A DNA stretch of 19,339 nt from JBDSLU01 sp039916225 (GTDB taxonomy: Bacteria; Acidobacteriota; Vicinamibacteria; Vicinamibacterales; Vicinamibacteraceae). The translations under genes were made by a program, and so were the position numbers. The stretch is taken from assembly GCA_039916225.1 (NCBI GenBank), contig JBDSLU010000063.1:1-19339 (forward strand). The letters are read 5' to 3'. The stretch's first letter is position 1; each line of letters opens with the position of its first letter. Of the stretch, positions 8,078 through 14,334 are shown one piece after another. Below the pieces are notes generated by a model. That model was not told the origin of the DNA and did not search any database. It was given only the letters and a program-made list of their open reading frames with translations.

Positions 8078-8617
8078 ATGCTGCCGATCAAGGACGCTGC
8101 CCCCGCCAGTTCTGGTCAACCCGACACGCCGACGGCGCGTGCCGCCGATGCCCCGCGTCCCGCTGGTCAGACCGGGCCCGGCTCAGCCGGCACGCCGACG
8201 CCCGGTGCGCAAGGTGGGCCGCCCGTCGCGTCCCAGCGGCCGTCGCCAGGACACGGCACCAGTCATTACCAGAGCCATTCGCACAGCGCGACCGGGCCTG
8301 GCCCGTCGCACGGGCCCTCGCATGGCGCGGGGCACGGCTCGGGTCAGCCCCGGCGCGAGGCCGGCCGCGAGACCAAGTCGGCCGGCTCGCCGAACATCCA
8401 GGACGTCTTCCTCAACTACGCCCGCCGCGAGAAGCTCACCGTCCTCATCCAGCTCCTCGACGGCCAGTCGGTCGAGGGCCGCATCAAGAACTTCGATCGC
8501 TTCGCGCTGATCGTCGACCACGCCGGCGTCGACCACCTGGTGTTCAAGCACGCCATCGCGACCATCCGCTCGCCGCGCAGCATCGGCAGCTACTACGCCT
8601 CGCACGAGGCCAGCTAG
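8078..8617 (+). CDS. hfq: RNA chaperone Hfq with long N-terminal extension
   Basis: Residues about 106-165 form the Hfq Sm-like core: NIQDVFLNYARREKL (Gln and Asp of the proximal site, rim Arg-Arg-Glu-Lys), TVLIQLLDGQSVEGRI, KNFDRFALIV, and the Sm2 motif VFKHAIATI (Lys-His kept). Hfq hexamers bind sRNA and mRNA and aid their pairing. Unusually, about 105 residues precede the core: Pro/Ala/Gly/Ser/Thr-rich, then a stretch at 58-90 with seven His in Gly/Ser/His repeats, then a basic segment PRREAGRETK. ATG 8078 is in frame, 14 bases after the miaA stop. I found no ATG, GTG or TTG in frame between it and the core, so the extension should be translated. The tail after the core is only about 14 residues. 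Canonical Hfq is 70-100 residues; this one is 179. Confidence 0.92.
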   Translation: MLPIKDAAPASSGQPDTPTARAADAPRPAGQTGPGSAGTPTPGAQGGPPVASQRPSPGHGTSHYQSHSHSATGPGPSHGPSHGAGHGSGQPRREAGRETKSAGSPNIQDVFLNYARREKLTVLIQLLDGQSVEGRIKNFDRFALIVDHAGVDHLVFKHAIATIRSPRSIGSYYASHEAS

Positions 8618-8623
8618 TCGGCC

Positions 8624-9817
8624 ATGCCCGACCCCGCCGTCGACGCGCGGCCGCGCCGCGTCATCGTCATCGTCATGGACAGCGTCGGCATCGGCGAGTT
8701 GCCCGATGCGGGCGCCTACGGCGACGAAGGCAGCAACACCCTCGGCAACATCTCGGCGCACGTCCACCTGCAGCTGCCGACGCTGTCCGCGCTCGGCCTC
8801 AGCCGCCTGGTGTCGTTGCGCGATCAGCCGGCGCCACCGATCGCGCCGATGGCCGCCTACGGGCGCATGCGTGAGGCTTCGCCGGGCAAGGATTCGGTGA
8901 CCGGCCACTGGGAGCTGATGGGGCTGGTGCTCGATCGGCCGTTCCCGACCTTCCCGCAGGGTTTCCCCCCGGACGTCATCGCGGCGTTCGAAGCCCGCAT
9001 CGGCCGCACGTCGCTGGCCAACGCCGTCGGCTCGGGGACGGTGATCATGGACCGCTTCGGCGCCGAGCACATGCGGACGGGGCAGCCGATCGTCTACACG
9101 TCGGCCGACAGCGTCTTCCAGATCCTGGCCCACGAGGACGTGATCCCGATCGAGGAGCAGTACGCCATCTGCCGCCACGCCTACCAACTGGTGGTCGAGG
9201 GGATGGGCGTCGGACGGGTCATCGCGCGGCCGTTCGTCGGCCAGCCCGGCGCCTTCACGCGGACCGCCCGCCGGCACGATTTCGCCGCGCCGCCGCCCCA
9301 GGACACGCTGCTCGATCGCCTGGTCGCCGCCGGCGTGCCGGTCCACGCGGTGGGGAAGATCCACGATCTGTTCGCCGGCCGCGGCACGTCGACGACGCAG
9401 TCGACGGCCAGCGACGACGAAGGCATGGACGCCATCGAGGATCTGCTGCGCCGCGTCGATCGCGGCCTCGTGTTCGCCAACCTGGTCGACTTCGATACGC
9501 TCTACGGGCACCGCAACGACGTCGACGGCTACGCCCGCAACCTCGAACGCTTCGACGCCCGCCTCGCCGATCTGCTGCCGCTGTTGCGGGCCGATGATCT
9601 GCTGATGATCACCGCCGATCACGGCAACGATCCGACCACGCCGAGCACCGACCATTCGCGCGAGCACGTTCCAGTGTTGGCCATCGGGGCCGGGGCCCGG
9701 CCGGTGCCGCTCGGCGATCGCGCCACCTTCGCCGACCTGGGGCAGACCCTCGCCGGGATCTTCGGGGTGGGGCCGCTCGCGCACGGCACCAGCTTCCGCC
9801 GGGAGTTGTTCGGATGA
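8624..9817 (+). CDS. deoB: Phosphopentomutase DeoB
   Basis: DeoB interconverts ribose- or deoxyribose-1-phosphate and the 5-phosphates, linking nucleoside breakdown to central carbon metabolism. It is a cytoplasmic, Mn-dependent alkaline-phosphatase-superfamily enzyme. The 397 residues match the family length. Motifs: IVIVMDSVGIGELPDA near the N-terminus (metal ligand Asp19), SPGKDSVTGHWELMG, YTSADSVFQILAHED (catalytic region), GKIHDLFAGRG, DFDTLYGHRND, and the metal-binding ITADHGNDPTTPSTDHSREH. The ATG is 6 bases after the hfq stop, and its stop overlaps the dgt start by ATGA. The insertion domain between about residues 100 and 220 is present. No nucleoside phosphorylase is adjacent. Confidence 0.95.
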   Translation: MPDPAVDARPRRVIVIVMDSVGIGELPDAGAYGDEGSNTLGNISAHVHLQLPTLSALGLSRLVSLRDQPAPPIAPMAAYGRMREASPGKDSVTGHWELMGLVLDRPFPTFPQGFPPDVIAAFEARIGRTSLANAVGSGTVIMDRFGAEHMRTGQPIVYTSADSVFQILAHEDVIPIEEQYAICRHAYQLVVEGMGVGRVIARPFVGQPGAFTRTARRHDFAAPPPQDTLLDRLVAAGVPVHAVGKIHDLFAGRGTSTTQSTASDDEGMDAIEDLLRRVDRGLVFANLVDFDTLYGHRNDVDGYARNLERFDARLADLLPLLRADDLLMITADHGNDPTTPSTDHSREHVPVLAIGAGARPVPLGDRATFADLGQTLAGIFGVGPLAHGTSFRRELFG

Positions 9818-10860
9818 CGTTACGGGAGCAGCTCGAAGCCCGCGAGCGCACGGAGCTGGCGCCCCAGGCGATGAAGAGCGCCGACAGCCAGGGCCGGCCC
9901 CGGCCGGAGCCCGAGGATCCGCTGCGTCCGGCGTTCCAGCGCGATCGCGATCGCATCGTCCACTGCAAGGCGTTCCGCCGCCTGAAGCACAAGACCCAGG
10001 TCTTCTTCTCGCCGGCCGGCGATCACTACCGGACGCGGCTGACCCACACCCTCGAGGTCTCGCAGATCGCCCGCACCATCGCCAAGCTGTTGCGGCTGCA
10101 CGAGGAGCTGACCGAGGCGATCGCGCTCGGCCACGACCTCGGCCACACGCCCTTCGGCCACGCCGGGGAGCGCGTCCTCGACACGCTCGCGCCGGGCGGT
10201 TTCAACCACTACGAGCAGAGCCTGCGCGTGGTCGACGTTCTCGAGGGCGAGGGCCGGTCCGGGCTGAACCTGTCGTGGGAAGTGCGCAATGGCATCGCCA
10301 AGCACTCCAAGGGCAAGCACGGCCTGCCGGTGGGCTCGCCGCCGGAGCATCGCTCGGCGACGGTCGAAGGCCAGATCGCCCGCGTCGCCGACATCATCGC
10401 CTACGTGAACCACGACATCGACGATGCCGTCCGAGCCGGCGTCCTCCGCCCCGAGGACCTGCCGGCGGGGCCGGTCGCCATCCTCGGCGAGAGCTCATCG
10501 CAGCGCATCGGCCGGATGGTCACCGACGTCGTCGTCCAGACGCTGGCGGTCGACGTCACCGAGATCCGCATGAGCGATGACGTCCTGGGCGCGATGCTGG
10601 CGCTGCGCGATTTCCTCTTCACCGCGGTCTACGAGAACGACATCGCGACGGCCGAGTTCAAGAAGGCCGCCGGCATCCTGGGCGGGCTCTGGGAGAAGGT
10701 TCGCGAGCGCCCGCAGGAATTCCTCGACCCGGCAACGATCCAGGCCGAGGGCCTCGACGCGGCCGCCCGCGACTTCGTCGCCGGCATGACCGACCGCTAC
10801 GCCGTCCGCCTGTTCGAGCGGCTGTTCATCCCAGCTCCCTGGGTCGAGTACCGCGCGTAG
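9814..10860 (+). CDS. dgt: dGTPase-like deoxynucleotide triphosphohydrolase
   Basis: This HD-domain enzyme belongs to the dGTPase (type 2) group, which hydrolyses dNTPs to deoxynucleosides and triphosphate. The metal-binding H...HD...D set is visible: His78 in RTRLTHTLEVSQIART, His107-Asp108 in ALGHDLGHTPFGHAGE, and Asp193 in ADIIAYVNHDIDDA. RDRIVHCKAFRRLKHKTQVF is the family's N-terminal signature, and GFNHYEQSLRVV and GLNLSWEVRNGI follow, with Tyr replacing the usual Asn in the HNEQS motif. The 348-residue length is normal for type 2. The ATGA overlap with deoB suggests coupled translation and a shared role in deoxynucleotide balance. It is the last gene of this block; about 400 bases without a clear gene follow. 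Confidence 0.92.
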   Translation: MTLREQLEARERTELAPQAMKSADSQGRPRPEPEDPLRPAFQRDRDRIVHCKAFRRLKHKTQVFFSPAGDHYRTRLTHTLEVSQIARTIAKLLRLHEELTEAIALGHDLGHTPFGHAGERVLDTLAPGGFNHYEQSLRVVDVLEGEGRSGLNLSWEVRNGIAKHSKGKHGLPVGSPPEHRSATVEGQIARVADIIAYVNHDIDDAVRAGVLRPEDLPAGPVAILGESSSQRIGRMVTDVVVQTLAVDVTEIRMSDDVLGAMLALRDFLFTAVYENDIATAEFKKAAGILGGLWEKVRERPQEFLDPATIQAEGLDAAARDFVAGMTDRYAVRLFERLFIPAPWVEYRA

Positions 10861-10921
10861 TCCGTGGCGCTTAGGCGGCAATAGACCGGAGAGCGGTGCA
10901 TAGGGAGACGCCGCCAAGCCA

Positions 10922-11195
10922 GGCGAGACGCCGCTGACGCGGGACGGGTATTCCCTCCGCGACCCGGGACGGCTTGCGCCGGTCACGCGCGCTCCCGGCC
11001 GCTGTCTGCGCGAAGAGCGACGGTCGACCTGCGTCGACCGTGACGATGTGTGCCTCCCGCGCGCGTGTCGCTCGCCGCCTCGCCCCGATCGACCGCTCGC
11101 CGACTCGGCTGACCTCACGGATCGCTCCGGGAACACCCGACCGCTCTGTATGACGGCGTCCAGACAGCCAGGCCACGCCGTTCCACAGACCGCCG
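10922..11195 (-). repeat. Left copy of a diverged inverted repeat flanking the HAD gene
   Basis: Read on the minus strand, this ~274-bp stretch aligns by eye with 11926-12211 on the plus strand. The outer block 10922-11005 matches 12127-12211 at about 70 of 86 aligned positions, including an identical 14-mer (10922-10935 with 12198-12211) and the identical 14-mer at 10992-11005. The block 11101-11160 matches 11964-12022 at about 45 of 60. The middle, 11041-11100, aligns with gaps. The 5' end of each copy faces the HAD gene, so the two point outward. Indels shift the frame between matched nucleotide blocks, which argues against a shared protein. Copy limits are approximate. Confidence 0.75.
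11020..11041 (-). other. Perfect 9-bp hairpin in the left repeat copy
   Basis: ACGGTCGAC (11020-11028) pairs with GTCGACCGT (11033-11041) around a 4-base loop (CTGC on plus, GCAG on minus). The same place in the right repeat copy carries another perfect 9-bp hairpin with a different stem sequence. Four of the nine pairs are changed on both sides so that pairing is kept. No T-tract follows on either strand. Confidence 0.7.
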
Positions 11196-11258
11196 ATGAC
11201 ACCGCGACAGCCTATCGGCTAGGCGCTCGCTGCGACGGAGACGCCCGGCGGTAAACCC

Positions 11259-11900
11259 ATGGATCTTGCTCTGTTCGACTTCGACGGCACGATAACGACA
11301 AGGGGGACGTATCCCGGTTTCATCAGGTTCGCCATACGTCCGCGGCGAAAGGTTTCTGCCGGCATCATCCTCGGTCCGCTCATCGTCGGGTACCGGGTTG
11401 GACTCGTTTCGGACCGGGCGATCCGGAAAGCCATGTCGAGAATCGTGTTCCAAGGAGAACAGCCGGATCGTCTGCTCCGTCTCGGAGAGCGGTACGCTGC
11501 TGAGGCCCTGACCGATCTGATGCGGCCGACTGCACTCGAGAGGATTGCCTGGCACAAGGCCCGCGGGGATCGCGTCGTGGTCGTCTCCGCGTCTCTGGAC
11601 GTCTATCTCGAGCCCTGGTGCGCAACCATGGGCGTCGACGTGATCTGCACGAAGCTCGAGGCCCATGGCGGCCGCGTCACCGGACGATATCTGCGTGGCG
11701 ACTGCTGCGGGGAAGAGAAGGCGAGACGGATCAGAGAGCGCTACGCACTCGGTGAGTACAGGACGGTCTACGGCTATGGAGATACGGAAGAGGACCGTGA
11801 GATGCTCGAATTGGCCGACAAGAAGTTCTTCCGTTGGCGGGAGGTCAGCCGGCTGCCTGAGGCCAGGCCGGCGACTCGCCGGGGCGACGGCCGGCTCTGA
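11259..11900 (+). CDS. HAD-IB family phosphatase, SerB/CicA-like
   Basis: A 213-residue haloacid-dehalogenase phosphatase of subfamily IB. All four HAD motifs are visible: DFDGT at 7-11 (nucleophile Asp7, acid Asp9), the motif II Ser110 in VVVVSAS, Lys154 in GEEKARR, and the motif IV acidic set in YGYGDTEEDREML (Asp175, Asp179). The small cap covers about residues 15-90 and holds a hydrophobic helix (AGIILGPLIVGYRVGLV). The family dephosphorylates phosphoserine, lipid or other small phosphates; the substrate cannot be read from sequence. The gene stands alone between two inverted noncoding repeats. It uses codons rare elsewhere here (AGA, AGG, ATA, CGA, TCT, GTT), and hand counts of two 60-base lines gave 57% and 65% GC, which suggests separate ancestry. 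Confidence 0.9.
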   Translation: MDLALFDFDGTITTRGTYPGFIRFAIRPRRKVSAGIILGPLIVGYRVGLVSDRAIRKAMSRIVFQGEQPDRLLRLGERYAAEALTDLMRPTALERIAWHKARGDRVVVVSASLDVYLEPWCATMGVDVICTKLEAHGGRVTGRYLRGDCCGEEKARRIRERYALGEYRTVYGYGDTEEDREMLELADKKFFRWREVSRLPEARPATRRGDGRL

Positions 11901-11915
11901 GAAAGTCATATCTGC

Positions 11916-11939
11916 CCAGACCTGCCGGCGGTCTGGTTT
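11916..11939 (+). terminator. Possible terminator after the HAD gene
   Basis: CCAGACC (11916-11922) and GGTCTGG (11930-11936) form a perfect 7-bp stem with a 7-base loop, 16 bases after the HAD stop, followed by TTTG. The T-run is only three bases, so termination may be weak. Its right arm overlaps the start of the right repeat copy; the left repeat copy does not keep this stem. Confidence 0.35.
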
Positions 11940-12211
11940 GATGCCGTTGTTCTGATGGTGCAGGACGCCGTCGCCGAGGCGGGGCGGGTGTTCTGGAGCG
12001 GGCCGTGAGGCAAGCCGACTCGTCGCGGCGGCGAGGGGCGACTCAGCGAGCCAGCGAGGGGCAAACGTGCACGAGAGGCTCCCATCGTCACGCCGCACGG
12101 AGGTGCGGCGTCGATTGACAGGATACACAGCGGCCGGGAGTGCACGGTTGCCGGCGCAGGCCGTCCCGGCCCGCGGAGGAATACCCGCCCCCATACCAGC
12201 GGCGTCTCGCC
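11926..12211 (+). repeat. Right copy of a diverged inverted repeat flanking the HAD gene
   Basis: This ~286-bp partner of the left copy is in the opposite orientation. Landmarks shared with the left copy in the same order are CGGCGGTCTG (11926-11935), GACGCCGTC (from 11964), CGGGTGTTC, CCGTGAGG, CATCGTCA (12083-12090), the 9-bp hairpin, ACAGCGGCCGGGAG (12127-12140), GCCGTCCCGG, GGAATACCCG and AGCGGCGTCTCGCC (12198-12211). Beyond 12211 similarity fades. The copy is 12 bases longer, mainly from insertions at about 12040-12080. It contains a local repeat of GCGAGGGGC at 12031-12039 and 12054-12062. Confidence 0.75.
12090..12111 (+). other. Perfect 9-bp hairpin in the right repeat copy
   Basis: ACGCCGCAC (12090-12098) pairs with GTGCGGCGT (12103-12111) around a GGAG loop. 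It is the positional equivalent of the hairpin at 11020-11041. Pairs 3 to 6 of the inner 8-bp stem differ between the copies by double, pairing-preserving changes, while the outer A-T and the flanking CATCGTC are the same. No T-tract follows, so it is not a standard terminator. Confidence 0.7.
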
Positions 12212-12334
12212 CAGCCAGCACCGCTGCCGCGGTGACCGGCCGGGCCCTGGGGGGAGAGCCGCAACCCACGATAGGAGAGTGTCTTGGCGGCGACCGGGCG
12301 GCCCCTTGTGAGGCCCTGTCGGGGCCCTGTTGCG

Positions 12335-12343
12335 TGCTATACT
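12335..12343 (+). promoter_or_regulatory. Extended -10 promoter for the yceD-rpmF-fab operon
   Basis: TGCTATACT is a good extended -10 box (TG, one base, TATACT). No clear -35 lies 16-18 bases upstream, which extended -10 promoters tolerate. Transcription would start near 12350, giving a leader of about 20 bases before the GTG at 12370. Sequence and position both fit; activity is inferred. Confidence 0.5.
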
Positions 12344-12369
12344 TCGGGGTTTGTTGACGGGGTTTTGAC

Positions 12370-13035
12370 GTGTCCGATCGCTCCAACCTGCCCACCCAGA
12401 TCGACCTGCGCTCGCTCGGCGAGGCGGAGCTGCACGTCGACCGGACGTTCAGTCCGCAACAGGTCATGGGCCAGGTCGGCGGGGGAGGAGCGCGGCCCGA
12501 CTCCGGCACCGGGACGGCTGCGGACGACGAGTTCAGTGTCCTCGGGCCGGTGACGTTCAAGGGCACCCTGGCGCGGAGCGGCGACCGGTTTCAGTTGAAG
12601 GGGCGGGTCGCTGCGACCTTGCAGCTGAACTGTGGCCGCTGCCTGACGCCGTTTCCCTTGCCGGTGAACACCACCGTCGACCTCAGTTACATCCCCGAGC
12701 GTCCGCCGGTGACCGCCGTCAAAGAGCCCGCGAAGGGATCTGCCAAGGACTCCGCCAAGGGTTCCAAGGCACCGGCCATTGAAGAAGAAGTGGAGCTGCA
12801 GGACGAAGACCTGGACACGGCCTACTACCGTGACCACGTCCTCGACCTTGCCGACATGCTCCGGGAACAGTTCTACCTGACGCTGCCGATGCGGCCGCTC
12901 TGCCGCCCCGATTGCCAGGGGTTGTGTCCGAGCTGCGGCATCGATCGCAACGTCGATACCTGCCAGTGCACGACCGACTGGGTGGATCCGCGGCTCTCGG
13001 GGCTCAAGGCGCTCGTGACCCGCAAGACCGACTGA
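12370..13035 (+). CDS. yceD: YceD/DUF177 family protein
   Basis: YceD proteins are linked to 23S rRNA accumulation and are typically encoded just upstream of rpmF, as here (32 bases). The 221-residue protein starts at GTG 12370. It has CGRC (Cys88, Cys91) in the central strand region and the C-terminal cysteine cluster CRPDCQGLCPSCG (Cys178, 182, 186, 189) followed by CQC (Cys198, 200), plus LREQFYLTLPMRPLC, all characteristic of the family. Between them, at about 118-134, lies a low-complexity linker of repeated Lys-Gly-Ser-Ala/Lys-Asp-Ser-Ala units, then an acidic stretch. The cysteine pattern suggests metal binding. It is the first gene of the fatty-acid operon. Confidence 0.9.
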   Translation: MSDRSNLPTQIDLRSLGEAELHVDRTFSPQQVMGQVGGGGARPDSGTGTAADDEFSVLGPVTFKGTLARSGDRFQLKGRVAATLQLNCGRCLTPFPLPVNTTVDLSYIPERPPVTAVKEPAKGSAKDSAKGSKAPAIEEEVELQDEDLDTAYYRDHVLDLADMLREQFYLTLPMRPLCRPDCQGLCPSCGIDRNVDTCQCTTDWVDPRLSGLKALVTRKTD

Positions 13036-13067
13036 CGACAGCCTGACCGAGAGCCGGAGCTCGAACG

Positions 13068-13250
13068 ATGCCGAATCCCAAACGCCGCCACTCCAAGACC
13101 CGCACCGCCAAGCGCCGCACCCACGACGCGCTGACGCCCATCGCGCTCGGCCCATGCCCGCAGTGCCGTGAACTGAAGCCGCCGCACATCGTCTGCCCGA
13201 CGTGCGGTCACTACCGCGGGCGGCAAGCGCGCGCGGTCAAGGAAGACTAA
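13068..13250 (+). CDS. rpmF: 50S ribosomal protein L32, zinc-binding form
   Basis: Ribosomal protein L32, 60 residues, the normal length. It begins MPNPKRRHSKTRTAKRR, the family's basic N-terminus, and has four cysteines in CPQC (Cys30, Cys33) and CPTC (Cys43, Cys46), the zinc-binding form. GGAG lies about 10 bases before the ATG. The yceD-rpmF-plsX order is widespread in bacteria, so context supports the call strongly. The stop is 18 bases before the plsX start. Confidence 0.97.
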   Translation: MPNPKRRHSKTRTAKRRTHDALTPIALGPCPQCRELKPPHIVCPTCGHYRGRQARAVKED

Positions 13251-13268
13251 GCAGGCAGTCGCAACGGC

Positions 13269-14321
13269 GTGACTGAGCGCTCTGCCCGCCTTGTCGGTCG
13301 CCGTGCTGGCGCGGGTCCCCTGGCGGTCGATGCCATGGGAGGCGACGACGCCCCGGCCCGGGTCGTGGAAGGTGCGCTCCTCGCCGTCCGCGAGCTGGGG
13401 CTCGCCCTCGAGCTCGTCGGCCCCGTCGCCGAGCTCGAGCCCCGCCTCGCCCGCGAGCCCGATCGGGCCCGCCTCGCCATCACCCTCGTTGATGCTCCCG
13501 AACACGTCGGCATGGCCGATCGTCCGCGTGACGCGCTCCGCAAGCGCGCCACGTCGATTCGCGTCGCGGTCGACCGCGTCCGGACGGGCGAGGTGTCGGG
13601 TCTCTTCAGCGCCGGCCACACCGGAGCGACGGTCGTTGCGGCCGTCGCCGGCCTCGGTCTGCTGCCGGGCGTCGATCGGCCGGCCCTGGCCGTGATGATC
13701 CCGACCGCCCGTGGCCAGGCCGTGCTCCTCGACGTCGGCGCGACGGTCGACTGTCAGCCCGCCAACCTCCGCCAGTTCGCGGCGATGGGGTGCGCCTACG
13801 CTCAGGTCGTGCTCGGGCGGACCGCGCCGCGGGTCGGCCTGCTGTCGATCGGGGAAGAAGCGTTGAAGGGCGATCAACTGACGCGCGAGGCGTTCCGCGC
13901 GCTCGAAGCGAGCGGCCTGCCGTTCGTCGGCAACGTCGAGGCCCGGAACCTGTTCGACGGCGATGCCGACGTCGTCGTCTGCGACGGCTTCACCGGCAAC
14001 ATCGCGCTGAAGGTCAGCGAGGGCGTCGTCGACGCGGTCGCGGCGATGCTGCGCGAGGAACTGGCGGCATCCGCCGTCACCCGGCTCGGCGCCGTGCTCG
14101 CGCGCCCGGCGTTCCGCCGCTTCGCCAGGCGCGTCGACGCGTCCGAGTTCGGCGGCGCGCCGCTGCTCGGCGTCAACGGCCTCTGTCTCGTCGGACACGG
14201 CCGATCGTCGGCCCGCGCCGTGCGCAACGGCATCGCGCTGGCCAGCCGCTTCGCCGCCGAATCGCTGGTGCCGCGGCTCGCCGACGCCGTCGCCCGGCTC
14301 ACGCCGTGCGCGGGCTCCTAG
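13269..14321 (+). CDS. plsX: Phosphate acyltransferase PlsX
   Basis: PlsX makes acyl-phosphate from acyl-ACP, feeding PlsY in phospholipid synthesis. The 350-residue protein, from GTG 13269, carries AVDAMGGDDAP near residue 19, FSAGHTGATV, LDVGATVDCQP, GLLSIGEEALKGDQL, and VVCDGFTGNIALK. In the usual D-x-GAN-x-D motif the Asn is Thr here, a small deviation. An N-terminal lead of about 17 residues precedes the first strand, so the true start could be slightly further in. It is followed 13 bases later by fabD; fabH, which often lies between these two genes, is absent. Confidence 0.95.
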   Translation: MTERSARLVGRRAGAGPLAVDAMGGDDAPARVVEGALLAVRELGLALELVGPVAELEPRLAREPDRARLAITLVDAPEHVGMADRPRDALRKRATSIRVAVDRVRTGEVSGLFSAGHTGATVVAAVAGLGLLPGVDRPALAVMIPTARGQAVLLDVGATVDCQPANLRQFAAMGCAYAQVVLGRTAPRVGLLSIGEEALKGDQLTREAFRALEASGLPFVGNVEARNLFDGDADVVVCDGFTGNIALKVSEGVVDAVAAMLREELAASAVTRLGAVLARPAFRRFARRVDASEFGGAPLLGVNGLCLVGHGRSSARAVRNGIALASRFAAESLVPRLADAVARLTPCAGS

Positions 14322-14334
14322 GATCAGTGCCCTC

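Larger units (their letters stand above)
10861..11258. other. Intergenic region between dgt and the HAD gene
   Basis: There is no convincing gene in these 398 bases. A minus-strand open frame of 101 codons exists (10871-11176), but its codon pattern is not gene-like and it matches no family I know. No rho-independent terminator with a T-tract is seen after dgt. Most of the region is the left copy of the inverted repeat described separately. GAGACGCCGC occurs twice here, at 10905-10914 and 10925-10934, exactly 20 bases apart. Confidence 0.5.
11901..12369. other. Intergenic region between the HAD gene and yceD
   Basis: There is no convincing gene in these 469 bases; the plus-strand open frame 12067-12357 has no recognisable motif. 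The region holds, in order, a possible terminator, the right copy of the inverted repeat with its hairpin, a GC-rich stretch, a short direct repeat of GGCCCTGT (12312-12319 and 12323-12330), and a likely promoter for yceD. I see no tRNA, RNase P, SRP or 6S-like signature. Confidence 0.5.

Noticed and set aside
10871..11176. Minus-strand 101-codon frame, and its plus-strand partner frame at 12067-12357, as a duplicated small gene
   Set aside because: Both contain TAAGSAR and a GIPxP stretch in the same order, but between them indels shift the frame where nucleotides still match, so DNA is better conserved than protein. A decayed gene remains possible.
10904..11245. GGAGACGCC at 10904-10912 and 11237-11245 as a 9-bp target-site duplication around the left repeat
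   Set aside because: A 9-mer match within ~350 GC-rich bases is expected by chance fairly often, and no equivalent pair bounds the right copy.
12090..12111. Rho-independent terminator
   Set aside because: The stem is strong but no T-run follows on either strand, and the equivalent stem in the other copy also lacks one.
12312..12330. Direct repeat of GGCCCTGT before the yceD promoter as an operator
   Set aside because: Only eight bases, three apart, in a GC-rich stretch; too short to support a site without comparison.
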